Shown: positions 1 through 12,849 of the stretch, one piece after another
Layout: every line of letters begins with the position of its first letter
Position numbering within the stretch: the stretch's first letter is position 1
The notes under the pieces: model-generated
What the model was told of the DNA's origin: nothing
Database searches by the model: none
The model's input: only the letters and a program-made list of their open reading frames with translations
DNA from: Baffinella frigidus
Taxonomy: Eukaryota; Cryptophyceae; Cryptomonadales; Baffinellaceae
Length of the DNA stretch: 24,127 bases
Assembly: GCA_026770585.1 (NCBI GenBank)
Contig: MU646366.1
Span: 883,113-907,239, forward strand
Reading direction: 5' to 3'
Program-made: the position numbers and the translations under genes

Positions 1-46
1 CCCCAAACCCCAAACCCCACACCCCAAACCCCAAACCTCAAACCAG
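1..46. repeat. CCCCAAA telomere-like array (intron, left edge)
   Basis: Near-perfect CCCCAAA heptamers running directly into the acceptor of exon 1. The window begins inside the intron. Confidence 0.9.
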
Positions 47-124
47 GTAAAACCAGGGAAGCCCAAGTCAGCCGAGATTGTCGTCCCCCCACCGGAAGGA
101 GCCGAACCATTCAGGAAGCTGCAG
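47..124 (+). CDS. SMCHD1: exon 1 of window: start of an Ig-like unit
   Basis: The acceptor is the end of a CCCCAAA array (aaaccag) and the donor is gttctt. The reading begins VKPGKPKSAEIVVPPP and ends FRKLQ. The 'GKP' motif is typical of the start of each SMCHD1-type beta unit. Length 78 nt, phase 0 in and out. The true upstream phase is unseen because the preceding exons lie outside the window. Confidence 0.75.
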
Positions 125-3071
125 GTTCTTATATACACGAATTCCTAGACCCGAAACCCTATACCAGAACATGTGAAACCTCATCGGGTGTTGTCCGAAA
201 CCTCATCGGGTGTTGTTGAGACACCTAGCCTTCCGGCCGGACCACACTGAAGTCTTTTCAGTAGCGTTAGACTGAATGAGTTTCTGTGCATAGGTCGAGG
301 GTTGCGGGTTGAGGGTTGAGGTTCGAGTGTTGAGTGTTGAGTATTGAGAGCTGAGGGTTCGTCGAGTACGATACAACCTCATCGCTTTACTCGAAAATGT
401 TCACTCGCGATAAATGCGGTCCTGGGGAGGCCCATAAACTCTAAAACCTAAACCCAAACATAGGTCCTGGGGACCAACAAGAAGAACGCCCTGCTTCTCC
501 GGTTCTGCCCTGAACTCCACCCCCAAGCCTTGAACCCAAAACCCCAAACCCTAACTCCCGAACCATACACTCTAAAACCCAAACCCTAAACACCAAACCC
601 TGAAAACCGAACCATAAACCATAAACCCCAAACCTCACACCCCAACCTTCAACCCTGAACCCTGGATTTTAATCCGTAATCCCGTGAACCTGAACCCGAA
701 ATCCCAAACTCTTAGCCGTGACCCTAAACCATAATCCATATACCAGGTTCTACGATGATGTCGGCGTCGGAAAATATGACTCAACGTCCTTAGCAGCCAA
801 AAATTGGAAAGGCAACTGGTGCTACCTTCAGGTCTCACCTCACATTCAAACCTCAAACTCCATACCCTAAATCCTGAACCCTAAACCCGAAACCCGAAAC
901 CTCAAACCCTGAACCCTGAGCGCCACAACCTGATCACTAAACCCCAAACCCCAAACCCCAAACCCACACGCCACACAACAAACCCAAACCCAACCCACAA
1001 ACCCCAAGCCCCAAACCCCAGCCCCCAAAAGACAGAGCTGGTACCCACGCAGCTCTTTCTCTCTGAAACGTTTGCGGAACGTGATGGCTACTTTGCAGAG
1101 GGTGTGACGGTAGCACACTGGTTGGTGGCCTGGTTGGTGCCTAAATCCTGAACCCTGAACCCTAAACCCCACACCCTGAAACCTAAACCCCAAACCCCGA
1201 ACCCCAAACCCCAAACCTCAAACCCCACACCTCAAACCCCAAACCCCAAACCCCAAACCCCAAACCCCAAACCACAAACCCCAAACCTCAAACCCCAAAC
1301 CCCAAACCCCAAACTCAACGCTTGACGCTTCAAACCGCAAACCACCTGAACCCTGAACCCTTCCTCCCAGATTCAGGTGATAACAATGCAACTGTTGGAT
1401 TCCACACCGAAGCCATGAACGCCAAACCACACACCTTCAACCCCAACCCCGAACCCCAAGCCTTTCGCCCTGAGTTTTACACGCTGAACCCCAAACACCA
1501 AACCGCTGAACCCCAAACACCAAACGTGGTCGAAATCACACAACAAGCCCCTCAACGCCCGAACCCAAACCTCAACCATCATCCGGGGACATGGTTGATT
1601 TAATGAATTTGGGCAATGCACAGCACTACTGTGTTGCTATTACTAGTTTGAGCCTTATGTGTAGATGCATTGCTCAAACCAAATTAAAGGAAGTTTCCGG
1701 ATTCAACCCGAACAGGACAAACCTGAGACGATGCCGCCGGTCGAGATTTTGCAGATCGAGGACCCCTCGACGCCTTCCCAGGTCTCCCTTAACCAATCTA
1801 ACCCCCCTCAACAAGGCTTCGCCTCAACCTTCAAACCTAACGTCCCGAGGTCACGTAAACTGTGAGGACCGTCTCGGGACGAGCCCGCCTCAGGCGGAGA
1901 ACAGTCCTTTATGTAGACTTTAGGATATTGGGCTATTTCGGGTCGATCCACCCAAAAGGGGATCAAACCTTGGACCCCACAGAACCTGACCCTGACTTCA
2001 GGTACAAATCCTTCAAGTTGTACCCGTCCCGCTCGAGAGTGGTACACCGAAACCCTGGATCAGCATTTGTTACGCCACTCCTCGTTTTGAAACCCTGAAC
2101 GCTACCCCCATTTTGAAACCCCACCGCTGCCCCTCTTTTTGCAGGTCAAGTTCACATTCTCCCCCTCCGCGGAGAAGACCGGAAACGTCGGGTAAGCCTC
2201 ATGGGTTAGGGTTAGGGTTAGGGTAAGGGTTGGGGTTAGGGTTAGGGTTAGGGTTAGGGTTAGGGTTAGGGTTAGGGTTAGGGTTAGGGTTAGGGTTAGG
2301 GTTGGTGTGAGGGGTCAGCGCACGAAGACTTGATGGCCGGAAAACCCGTGTAAGCCTTACAGGTTAGGGTTTCGGGTTCAGGGTTTTGGGGTTAGGGGTT
2401 AGGGGTTAGGGGTTTGGGGTTAGCGGTTGGGGGTCAGGGGTCCGGGGTTAGGGTTCAGGGGTTAGGGGTTAAGGGTTTGGGGTTAGGGGTCAGGGGTAAG
2501 ATCGCGACAAAAGACGTCAGCCTAGCCCGGCCCTTGACCCTGGTTTGGGTTGAGGGTTGAGGGTTGAGGGTTGAAGATCCAGGGTTTCATGTTCAGGGTG
2601 CAGGACCTCCTGAACCTTATTTATACGTTTGAACTTCCTTCTACGTTTGATGTTGAGGGTTCAGGCCCTCCTGAACCTTGGTCTCCACGACACGAAGCGC
2701 TCATGAAGCGTCTCCTCGAAATCAGGTCCTCATCCAGTCGAGTCACCTCCAGTCACTTGTCCCCAAACCCTGTACCCCAAACCTTACATCCTATACTCTC
2801 AACCCTAAACCCTCAACCTCGAATCCCTGATCAAGCTGTTACACGAAGCTTGACAAATGTAAACTATGTCTTTAAGAGTATTGACAACCAGCTGACCCGG
2901 ATCCACTGTATAACCGACTGATTGAGCGGACGTCCTCACTTCATAGGTGTCATTATTTTCCCCCAGTAGCCTTGTATCCACCTACATATGTGTCTTGATA
3001 CTTGTACGGATGTGGAGTCGAGTCACGTCCCGGCAGGTATCTGAGCTGAGGTCTGCTTCTCTGTCGCTCTT

Positions 3072-3121
<50 letters not shown>

Positions 3122-6100
3122 GCTCTCTCTCTCTCTCTTATGTAATCTTTCTCTCTCTCTCGCTCACTCTCTCTCTCTCGGAAGGTACCTTTCCTTCGAC
3201 GTGAAGTGCCACCTGGAAAACGAAAAAAAGCTTCAAGAACTCGCCACCATGAAGTCTGTCAAGGTCTCTACCGTTACTTCTTGAATGGAGGCTGCTTTTG
3301 CTTTGAACCGTTCTCAACCGACTTTTGTCTGGGCGAGCAGTCTATTTTTTCGTACCAATTTGGCTTTCCGCTTCAAGCTTGACGGATTTGTACCACACAG
3401 CCAGCATGTCGACTCGATAATAGTCGGCCATCCAAAGTGTGGCAGAGCTGTAAGTTGTGAGATTGGCCTTTGACTGGTAGAGCAAATTCTGATACGGATC
3501 TCATATGGCAACATATTCAATCTGAACCATTGGTCTTTTTTTCTTACGGGTGGGATGCGTGCTATTGTAAAGCAAGTCCAGGCTAAAAAAGACAATTCCA
3601 CCCTGTGTGTAACACAAAACGGTGTTTTAAATTGAACCTGTTTTCGCATTGAATCCTGCCCGAAGCAGAACAGTGCTGGTACAACAGCTGCCTGGGTTAG
3701 TCAAGTGTCGTGGGAAGCAATCAATCATTTTTTAGGACACGGGTTCAGGGTTTGGGGTTTGCTGCGGGCCCTAACCCCTGATCCTTTCACTCTCAAAGCT
3801 TGACACACGACGAAACCACCACGATGGGCAGAGTTTACGGTGGATTTGTTAGGCGAAATCAGCTATTTGACGTTTGGCAAATTGCGTGGGAATTCTGTGA
3901 TGTATCTCCCAAAGTGGCCAATCCATGGTACCAACAATAACCAGTCTCTCGTCCGCCTGCTCAACGTTGAGCGCATTCGTGGCAGGTTCAGACAAAGGTC
4001 AAGATCACGTTTTTCCCGGGGGGCGGGTCTGGGGGCGGGTCGAAGCGCAAGCTCGGAGAAGCGGGACCCTCGAACCCCGATTCTTCCGGGACACCCCGAA
4101 GCTTCGTGGCGACCGTCGCCGTGGAGGTGTGTGCCGGAAAGCCGCACAGTCTTGTGGCGAAGGTGCAGGGGCAGCACGGGGCGAAGAAAGATGCGCCGCT
4201 CGCACTGGAGAACCACCAGAAGGGCCCCAGCGTCGCTGTCACCGCCTACGACAAATGGAAGCACCCCTTGCGCTCGATCATCCACGCGGAGAGGGAGGAC
4301 GCTCTCGAGGTCGTCGAAGTCCTGAAGCATGCCGGGGGAGGGGATCCGCGCAGGACGGGGCGGAAGAAGAGTCTGGAGTCCTTCCGCGCCGTGACTGTCA
4401 AGGCCAACGCGGCAACGGGGGCCACGGTGTTCGAAGGCCGCGCGCTCCACTTGGAGGAACCTAAGGTGCCGCCACCTGAAACACGAAACCCGGAACCGGA
4501 AACCAGGAACCGGAAACCCGAAACCCGAAATCCTATCCCTAAACCCCTCAACCCTGCACCCTGAACCCTGAATCCCAAACCATAACCACGCCCTAAGCCC
4601 TGAACCCTACACCAGGTCGATTCACCGGAGAAGCACGATCTTATCTACAAGATCAAGGAAGGTCAGTAAACCTCACACCCTACATCTTAGCTCCCTCAAA
4701 CCGTATACCTCTAACCCTAAACCCTAAACCCTAAACCCTCACCTCTAAATGAAATTTTCCCCGACTCCCACAAAACCCTAACCCCCTCAAAACCTTCAAC
4801 CCTAAATCCTAAACCAGGTGCTCCGGGCATCGAGACTTCAATCTCTCTCACCATCACGCCCTCCAAGGCCCCTTTCTCGGTGTGGCCGTACCTGACAAGG
4901 GAAGGCGGAGCAGCGGTGAAGCTTCCGCGCTCCGAAGATGGGGCGACCTTCTTGCTCCTCGCTCACGCTGGGAGCACCGTCTCTGGGGTGTGTGTTCTTC
5001 TTTTTCATGTCCTTCTTTATTTTATCTTTTCCGGTTCTTGTTTTTTATTTTATTTTTCTTTTTTTTGGCTCCGCTCTGCATAGGCCCTACACCCTCAACC
5101 TCAAAACCCTCAACCCTATCCCAGGTGTCGTTCCGGTTCTTCGACGAGGCGGGCGAGCGCGTGAACATCGAGCCGGGCAGCGGATGGGCAGCCAAGGGTG
5201 GCGGATGGCCAGAGAAGGTGCCCCCCCCCCTCTAGTAAGGTACACGTACAGCTACCGGGAAAAGGGAATTCAAACACCCATGGCGCGAGGTCTATCCTGA
5301 TACGGCTGTTTCGACGAGCTGGTGAAACTCCCACCCCTTTTAAAACGTGAACCCGCCCGGCAGAGCACGGCGGTGAGCGGGGAGGTTTCGATGCCGGGGT
5401 GCAAGATGCGCGACAAGGCGGGCGACAAGGAAAAACTCACCATCATCTTCGAGGGCCCGCCTGGAATCGCGAACAAGAAGCTCGACTGCGTGCTCGTCCT
5501 CTCCCCCTCCGCCGCACCCCCCAAGAGCTGGCTCCTCGCAAGCCCTCCTCAGGCAGACAAGACCGGCAAGATGATGGACCCGAAACAGTTCTCCGCCCAG
5601 AACAAGTGCAAGGTGGGCAGCGGGCGGTTTCTCCGGGAGTTTCTATGTGCGCAGCTGGTTGACGAGTTTAACAACGTCTGCTCGCTCTCCTCGGTGCCTC
5701 CGGAGCTGGTCCCGGAACTCATTATCTCGGGCAAAAACCCTGGCATCACTCTGAAAGGGGGAGATGGGGTATGGGAGCGCATGGGGGAATACTTCGTCCC
5801 GCCTGCTGACGCGATGCTTACGGGGAAAGTGTCAGACCCGTTCGACATCAAGGTCAAGACCGGCCGCCCGACGGTGGCTGCTGACGCAGGGGGGCAGGGG
5901 GGGCGCGCCGGGGGGGCGCAGCAGAAGAACATCGCTATCTTCACGCAGCAGGTCCTGCTCGAAGCGGGTCAACCTGCACGGCTCAAGGTCAGCTATAAGC
6001 CGGAGGTGAAGTCGGAAGGGGTCTGGGCCGCTGCTGTCGAGAAGAGGCTTATCACAGACGGAAAGGAGCTGCCTGGTGAACCCTGAATCCTACACCCTGC

Positions 6101-9100
6101 ACCCTACACACTTGACCCTACACCCTGCACCCTACACCCTACACCCCACACCCTTCACCCTACACTCTACACCCTACACCTACATCCTGCACCCTATACC
6201 CTGCCCCCTACACCCTACACCCTACACCCTACACCCTGCACCCTACACCCTACACCCTACACCCTACACCCTACACCCTACCTCCTACACCCTACACCCT
6301 GCACCCGACAACCGACACCCGACACCCTGCACCCTGCACCCTGCACCCTACACTCTCAACCCCAGCACCCCAGCCCCTACACCCTAAACCCTTTATTCCA
6401 CACCGTGAACCCTTAACCTTTAACCCTCAGCCCTAAACCCTACACCCTAAACCCTACACCCTAAACACTAAACCCTCAACCCCAAACCCTAAACCCTAAA
6501 CCCTAAACCAAAAGCCCTAAACCCTAAACCAAAAGCCCTCAACCCTCAACCCTAAATCCCAAACCCAGGGCCGTTTCCGACGCACTACCTTCTCCAGGAG
6601 CTTGAAGTTCAGGTGGTGGACCAGTGGGACAACGTCGTTGCAGGCTCGTCCTCAATTTCCCTCGACCTTGAACCCTAAACCATGGACCCAAAACCTTCAG
6701 CCCCAAACCCCAAACCCTGAACCCTAAACCTCAAACCCTAAACCCTATACCTCAAACCCTAAACCCTAAACCCTAAACCCTAACCCCTAAACGCTAAACC
6801 TTAAACCCCAAACCTCAAACCTAAACCCTAAACCTTAAACTCTCAACCCTAAACCCTAAACTCTCAAACCTCAATCACAAACTCTAAACCCTAAACCTTA
6901 ACCTCAAACCATCGACCGTCAACCCCAAACCCTAAACCCGCAACTCCGAACCCGAAACTTTAAACCCCAAACCCTCGCTAATAACGGAGACCCTCCCTGC
7001 CGGGCAGGCAAACCGGTGAAGACAGCCAAGGTTTCGTTTTCGCTCAAGGAGTGTTTGCTGGCCGACCCTTCCGCCAAGAAGCCGGTTGAGGTACCCAAAC
7101 CCTCAACACTCAAACCCAACCCCCAAACCCCGAACCTTGAACCCTGAACCCGAAATCCTTAACCCTACACCCTCGAGTGAGACAGTCGTCAGCCAGCAAG
7201 ACCTCTGAATAGCTCCCGATCGCAGACTCTGGTCAAAGCCTTTTCGCAAGCCTGGAGCCTGAAGTTCACCAAGACCATGATTCGCGCAGACATTGGAAAC
7301 GGCGAACTCAACAAGAAGGGCACGGTCCGTGAGGGTTCAGGGTGTGGGGTTTAGAGTTCAGAGTTTAGGTTTTGAGGTTTATGGTTTAAGATTCAGGGGT
7401 CAAAACCCTATCTCCCACGCGCAGTACATTTGGGCATCGCCATGTGTTTGTTTAGCCTGTGCTGTGTCCCGCACGTGTGCGGATGTGTACCACACGCACA
7501 CGCACACAGCATGTCAACTACGTGGCTTCACGGGCCGTGCTCCCACAAGTCGCCTGCGAAACGACTCAAAAACTGAAACTGAGGCCGAGGCTTACGTCAA
7601 AAGTTGACGCTTCTGAATTTGACGACGCTGAACACTCAACTAAACCATAAACCATAAACTATACACCCTGACCCCAAACTGCAAAGCCTAAACTCTGCAT
7701 CATAAACCCTAAACCAGATCGTGTGCACCGTGGGGGTGGACCGTGAGGGGAAAAAAGTGGAACTGCCGCACTTCCACTTTCTCCTTCGCTTTTTCGAGTC
7801 ACGGTCCGCCCCAAGACCTAAATCCTGAACCGTGAACTGTAAACCCCAATCCTTAAACCTTGAAACCTGAATCGTAAACTGTGAACCCTGAAACCTGAAA
7901 CCTGAACCCTAAACTGTACAATCTGAAACCCGTACCCTGGAAGCTGAATCCTGAAGTGTAAACCCTGAACCCTGAACCCTGAACCCAGAAACCCAGAAAC
8001 CAAGAAACCTGAACCCTGAAACCTGAACCCTGAACCCCAGACCCCAACCCCCAAGCCCTGAACCCCAACACCCCAATCCCGCAGGCACGTGTGTCGCATG
8101 ACGCTAGCATGGCACCACCCTCCGGTCACGTTACCAACCGGCTCCGACGACTCCCTCGTCCCAAACACCCCCGCCTCCCTCGTCCCCCCAAACCTTCCCC
8201 GCCCCCCCTACCCTACCCCCCCCACCGTTCCGCGCACTGCGATCAGTGGGGTTGCGGGCGGAGTTGGGGGGCGGGCGGGCGGGGGAGGGGGGTCGTTGGG
8301 GGGGGCGGGCGGGGGAGGGGGGATGGGGGGGGCGGCTGCGGCAGACGTGGCGGGGGGGGGGATGGAGATGGAGGGGGTGCATCAGGTCAGACCCCAACGC
8401 CTTGATCCTCAACCCTGAACCCTGGACCATAGATCACAAACTCTAGTAAACCCTCAACACTGAATCCTCAACCCTGCAATCACGCTGGTCGGCGTATGGG
8501 CAGCAGGATTGACTGAACTCGTTGTTCGCAGTCACCCAATTTCTTTGTTCGTGGTTGACTGAATTGTTGGTTCGTGGTTGGCTAAATTCTTTTTGCGCAA
8601 TCAGGTTCGGACGAATCAGCCTGCGGGGACGCTGGTCGTCCACTTGGAGTGAGTCTCCTCTTCTCGTCCCACAACCGAACCCTGAAACCTTAACCCCAAG
8701 CCCCAAACTCTCAACAGCCTGCACCCCACGTCCCAAGCCATCAACAGTCGAGGGCGCCTTTCGTTCTAGCTCTGCCTCAGTCGAGTTGACTGAATATTCA
8801 CAAGTTGACAAGCTGGGTGTGTAAAAGGCAGAAGAGAACAACCGATGCTCCGCACGTGTTTGACTAATGCTAGATGCTACTCCGAAGTCTTTCGGATTTC
8901 AGGTGATGGTCGAGGGTCGGGGGATTCCCTGACTGCCCCCAAAAACCTAACCCCAATTACCCGGATCCAGGAACGCAGACGGGTCGATAATGACGAACGA
9001 GGGGGTGCAATACCCCACAGCTTTCGCCAATCTCCTCTCCTCGCTCAAGGTACGCCATACATCGGGTTGGGGGGTTAGTGTCTGGGAGCCATGACAGAGC

Positions 9101-12100
9101 GTGCTAGCGTCAACAAAGACGCGAATCAGCGGATCGACTTGGGTTAGAGCGGGTATCAGCCCCACTGCCACACCACTCGAGGTTAGAAAAGGCTCTGTTT
9201 TCAACCTGGGTTCCTTCCTTCACAAGGGCGGTATGTAGTGAATTTTACACAAAAATCCTCGTAGCCCTTCGGCGTTGAGGGCGTATGGTGTAGGATTTCG
9301 TTTTTGAGCAGACCGGGTGTTGGCGTACCGTTTTTGAACCTGCAGGAGCTGAACCCTAAACCCTAGAGCCAAAGCAGGTTTCGGTGATTAGGGTACCTAG
9401 ACCCTGAACCCTGAACTCTGAACCCTTAACCATGAACCCTTTAACCTGAACCCTAAACCCTGCACCCTTAACTAACGCCCAACCCTAAACCCTAAACTCC
9501 AAACCCTAAGCAGGTTTCGATTTCCGCGGATCCAGTCCAATCTGGTTGGATCCAGTCCAATTTCTAGCTCTGTCTCACTCAGGTTGACCACTTATTCTCA
9601 AGGTGGCTCTGGGTATGCGGTAAAAATGCCCCTGCCCACCAGATTGGAGAGCCCAACTAGACTGATAAATCTCAAACCTTAAACCCAAACTAGGTTTCGG
9701 TTTCCGAGATCAAGCCTGATGGCACCGACAAAGACGTGTCGAAAAACAGAAAGATGTTCAACCTTGAGGTTAAACCTCAAACCGAAAAACCAAACCCTAA
9801 ACCTTGAACCCGACAACCCCAATACCGAAAAACCTCTTACCGAAAAAGACTCGAAGAAACGCAAGGAGACCTTGACGCCGAAACCCCAAACCCCAAAACC
9901 CAAACCCCAGACCCCACACTCCAAACCCCAGACCCCAAACCCCGAACCCTGAACCCTGAGCCCCCAAAACCTAAAACTTATTCTAAACTCTGAATTCTGA
10001 GCCCTGAACCCTAAACCCTGAACCCTACACAGCGTGGGGAAAATCCTGCAATCTTCGGCGAGCTCAAGATCAGGTAGCCACACCAGAATGCAAGAGCATT
10101 CTTTTTAAAACCGAGATACTTCACACGTGGGCATTTATGTAGCAATTTTGTTAGATTGGTCACGTAACTGATCAAAATCTGGCCAGGCACGAGGTTGGTT
10201 ACGTTATCCTGGCACCAATTGTTACAAACCCGATGTAAACAGGGTGCTTCAGCATTCTTGAGTGGAGCCGCACAACTCGACGCCAAAAAAAGCTGATTCT
10301 AAACTGGGTTTCATTGCAGGTGAGGCGGTGTGTAGTAATTTCCACATAAAAAATCGCGTTTGGTCACTTTACTGTGGAAACGTGGATATCCCGCAGGAAC
10401 GTGACTGGTACAAACTTACCAACCAAATTTATGAAATAGTCATACTGCCAACTTCGAGTTGCACCCTGCTTCGTGTGCCCCGAAACGGCAACGCACCTGT
10501 GCGGGCTAGTGGTAGACATGCGTTTTTTTTTGGCTAGTGCGGTGTAGCCACACAGCAGGCTACGAAGGGATTCTCGGTGGATAATCCACCGACTTTCCGT
10601 TTCCTCATCCGCAGGAACCCCCTATGTGCCTACGATATTGCCTACCATGGGGTCATATATAGTATCGCTTTGGAGTTGTTCGAAATCCCTTTGAAGTCCG
10701 CGGTGTTGCGTATTTCACGTGTCTGGCGCAAATCGCCATGGTCAACCTTTGGTGAAAATTGACGCATGTCCAGCTATGAACCCCTAAACCCTAAAACAGG
10801 GAGGGGGGCGTTGGAGGGGTTGAGTTTCCGCCCGGGACTCCTCTCAGGCAAGCCGGGGAATATGTCGTCAAGGTGACCAAACCCCCATGGGATAACTGAT
10901 TCAGCTCCGAGAGAGAGAGAGAGATGTTTCATACAGGAAGTTCAGCTTTGCAGGACTGCATAAAACTCCAAACCTGTAGCCCGTACGGACTACCTCTTTT
11001 ATGTTTGTTTTTTATGGGGTTGGGGTGGGGGTTCGGATGGAACCGATAACAAACGATAATACGGAATTGCCGCCAGCCCTTAGGAGTCGGCCGCTGTGAA
11101 TCGCATGAGAAAACAGATCCAATTTATATCACCGTTTGCTCTCGTGGGGCGGATTTTGACAATCAACCATGAACCCTAAACCAGGTTACCTACGAAGAGA
11201 AGCGCTCGCTCATGAAGCAGGCCCTGAGCGCCGCAGAGTGCACTGTGAGCTCCCCTGCTTCATTTTCGTTCAAGAGTTTCGTGTGTAGGGTTTAGGGTCG
11301 ATGATGCCACCGTGCCCCAACACTGCATCTCCCCTTCAACGGAGCACTCTGGACCCTAAACCCTAAACCCCAAACCCTGAACCCTAAACCCTAATCCCTA
11401 AACCCTAAACCCTAAACCCTAAACCCTAAACCCTAAACCCTAAACCCTAAACCCTAAACCCTAAACCCTAAACCCTAAACACTAAACCCTAAACCCGAAA
11501 CCTCAAACCCTTAACCATAAACCATAAACCATAAACCCCAAACCCTAAACCCCACACCCCAAACCCTACACCCTAAACCCTAGACCCTCAATTATGAACC
11601 CTCAACCAGGTGACGGCGTCAAAGCGGATCATGGTGCAGGCGTTGCCCCCGCACAAGCTCAAGGTTGCCTTTTCGCCAAAAGTTGCCCCCATATTGACTT
11701 TCCCCCGAAAAGTTATCCCAACGTTTCTTTTTGATGATGTCCGGCACAGATTCGTTAATTCTGGAGCGGAAAACAGCCCGGGAAAACCAATTTGGCGATC
11801 AAATAGCCCGGGAAAACCAATTTAGTGATCAATGAGACAGAGCTAGGAGTTATTTCGAAGCGACGCACGCGGGCTTGTTTGTCGATCCGCAGTTGACTTA
11901 TTCGAGAGTTGACGTGTTCGGTTGGAGTTGGCTTAGTCGACCCGTTCGTTCATGGATGGGGCACTGTACAAGTCGTGGTACATTTCGGCCAGAATTCTGG
12001 GTGAAATTACCTTCGAAGCCCATTGTGTGGAGGGTTCAGGTTGATACTAGGAAAATAGATGGGCATTTCCCGCGATTCCCCCCCCTCACGTGGAACCCCC

Positions 12101-12812
12101 ACTTAGCAGCCACATGTGTCATTTCCCTCCGGATTTCCCAAAATCACCGGTGCCTGCTGAGTGGCTTACTACTCAGTCGGGTTGGCAGATAATCGTGTTG
12201 GAACATGCGGGGAGCTCTGTCACCAACACCACCGGCAATTCAGTTGGTACGAACCCCATCTCCGCTCGCTCTGATGTATGTTTCAGATTGTAGGGCTTAG
12301 GGTTGCGCTGCCTGGGTTTGCATGCAAGTTCCAAACGACAACTTCACCTGGAACGGGCTTGACACGGGCTCGACCCTAAACCCGAAACCTGGACATAGAA
12401 AGAGGGGCTGAGGATCGCGGACTCGATCGAGCTAGCCCTGAATCGTGAACTCGAAATACTGTTCTGACCCCAAAACCCTCAACCCGAAATCCTGAAACCT
12501 GATCCGAAACCCCAAATCATGAACCCGACATCCTGAACCCTGAACCCGAAACCCTGAACCAGAAACCCTGAACCCTGAACCCGAAACCCCTGAACCCAAA
12601 TCCCGAACCCTTGGAGCTTATCAACTTGCATGGGCACCGAAACTTGAAACCTGAACAGGTAACGAGAGGCTTCAGATTGCAGACCCGAGACAGATAGATA
12701 GATAGATGGATAGCTTGATGGATGGGTGGATGGATGGATAGATGGAGAAATAGATACACTTTGAAAAATGATAGATAGATAGATAGAGAGATACATAAAA
12801 ATAGATAGATAC

Positions 12813-12849
<37 letters not shown>

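Noticed and set aside
1364-1423. Possible exon VITMQLLDSTPKP
   Set aside because: Runs into a stop without a donor; exon 4 to exon 5 phase works without it.
1864-1915. GC-rich hairpin region as a structured RNA
   Set aside because: Only a 5-bp stem (ccgcc/ggcgg) with weak outer pairing; too little to support an RNA gene.
2319-2351. Possible small exon ARRLDGRKT in intron 6
   Set aside because: Exon 6 joins exon 7 in phase with a smooth sequence (NVGYLSFDV); no need for it.
3863-4450. 195-residue - strand frame over exon 8
   Set aside because: Shadow of the GC-rich + strand exon, which has family motifs and fitting splice phases.
10577-10762. Open frame ending WRKSPWSTFGEN in intron 21
   Set aside because: No donor; exon 21 joins the 25-nt exon 22 in phase (LKIRQAGEYVVK). 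Possibly an element relic, but no recognisable motif.
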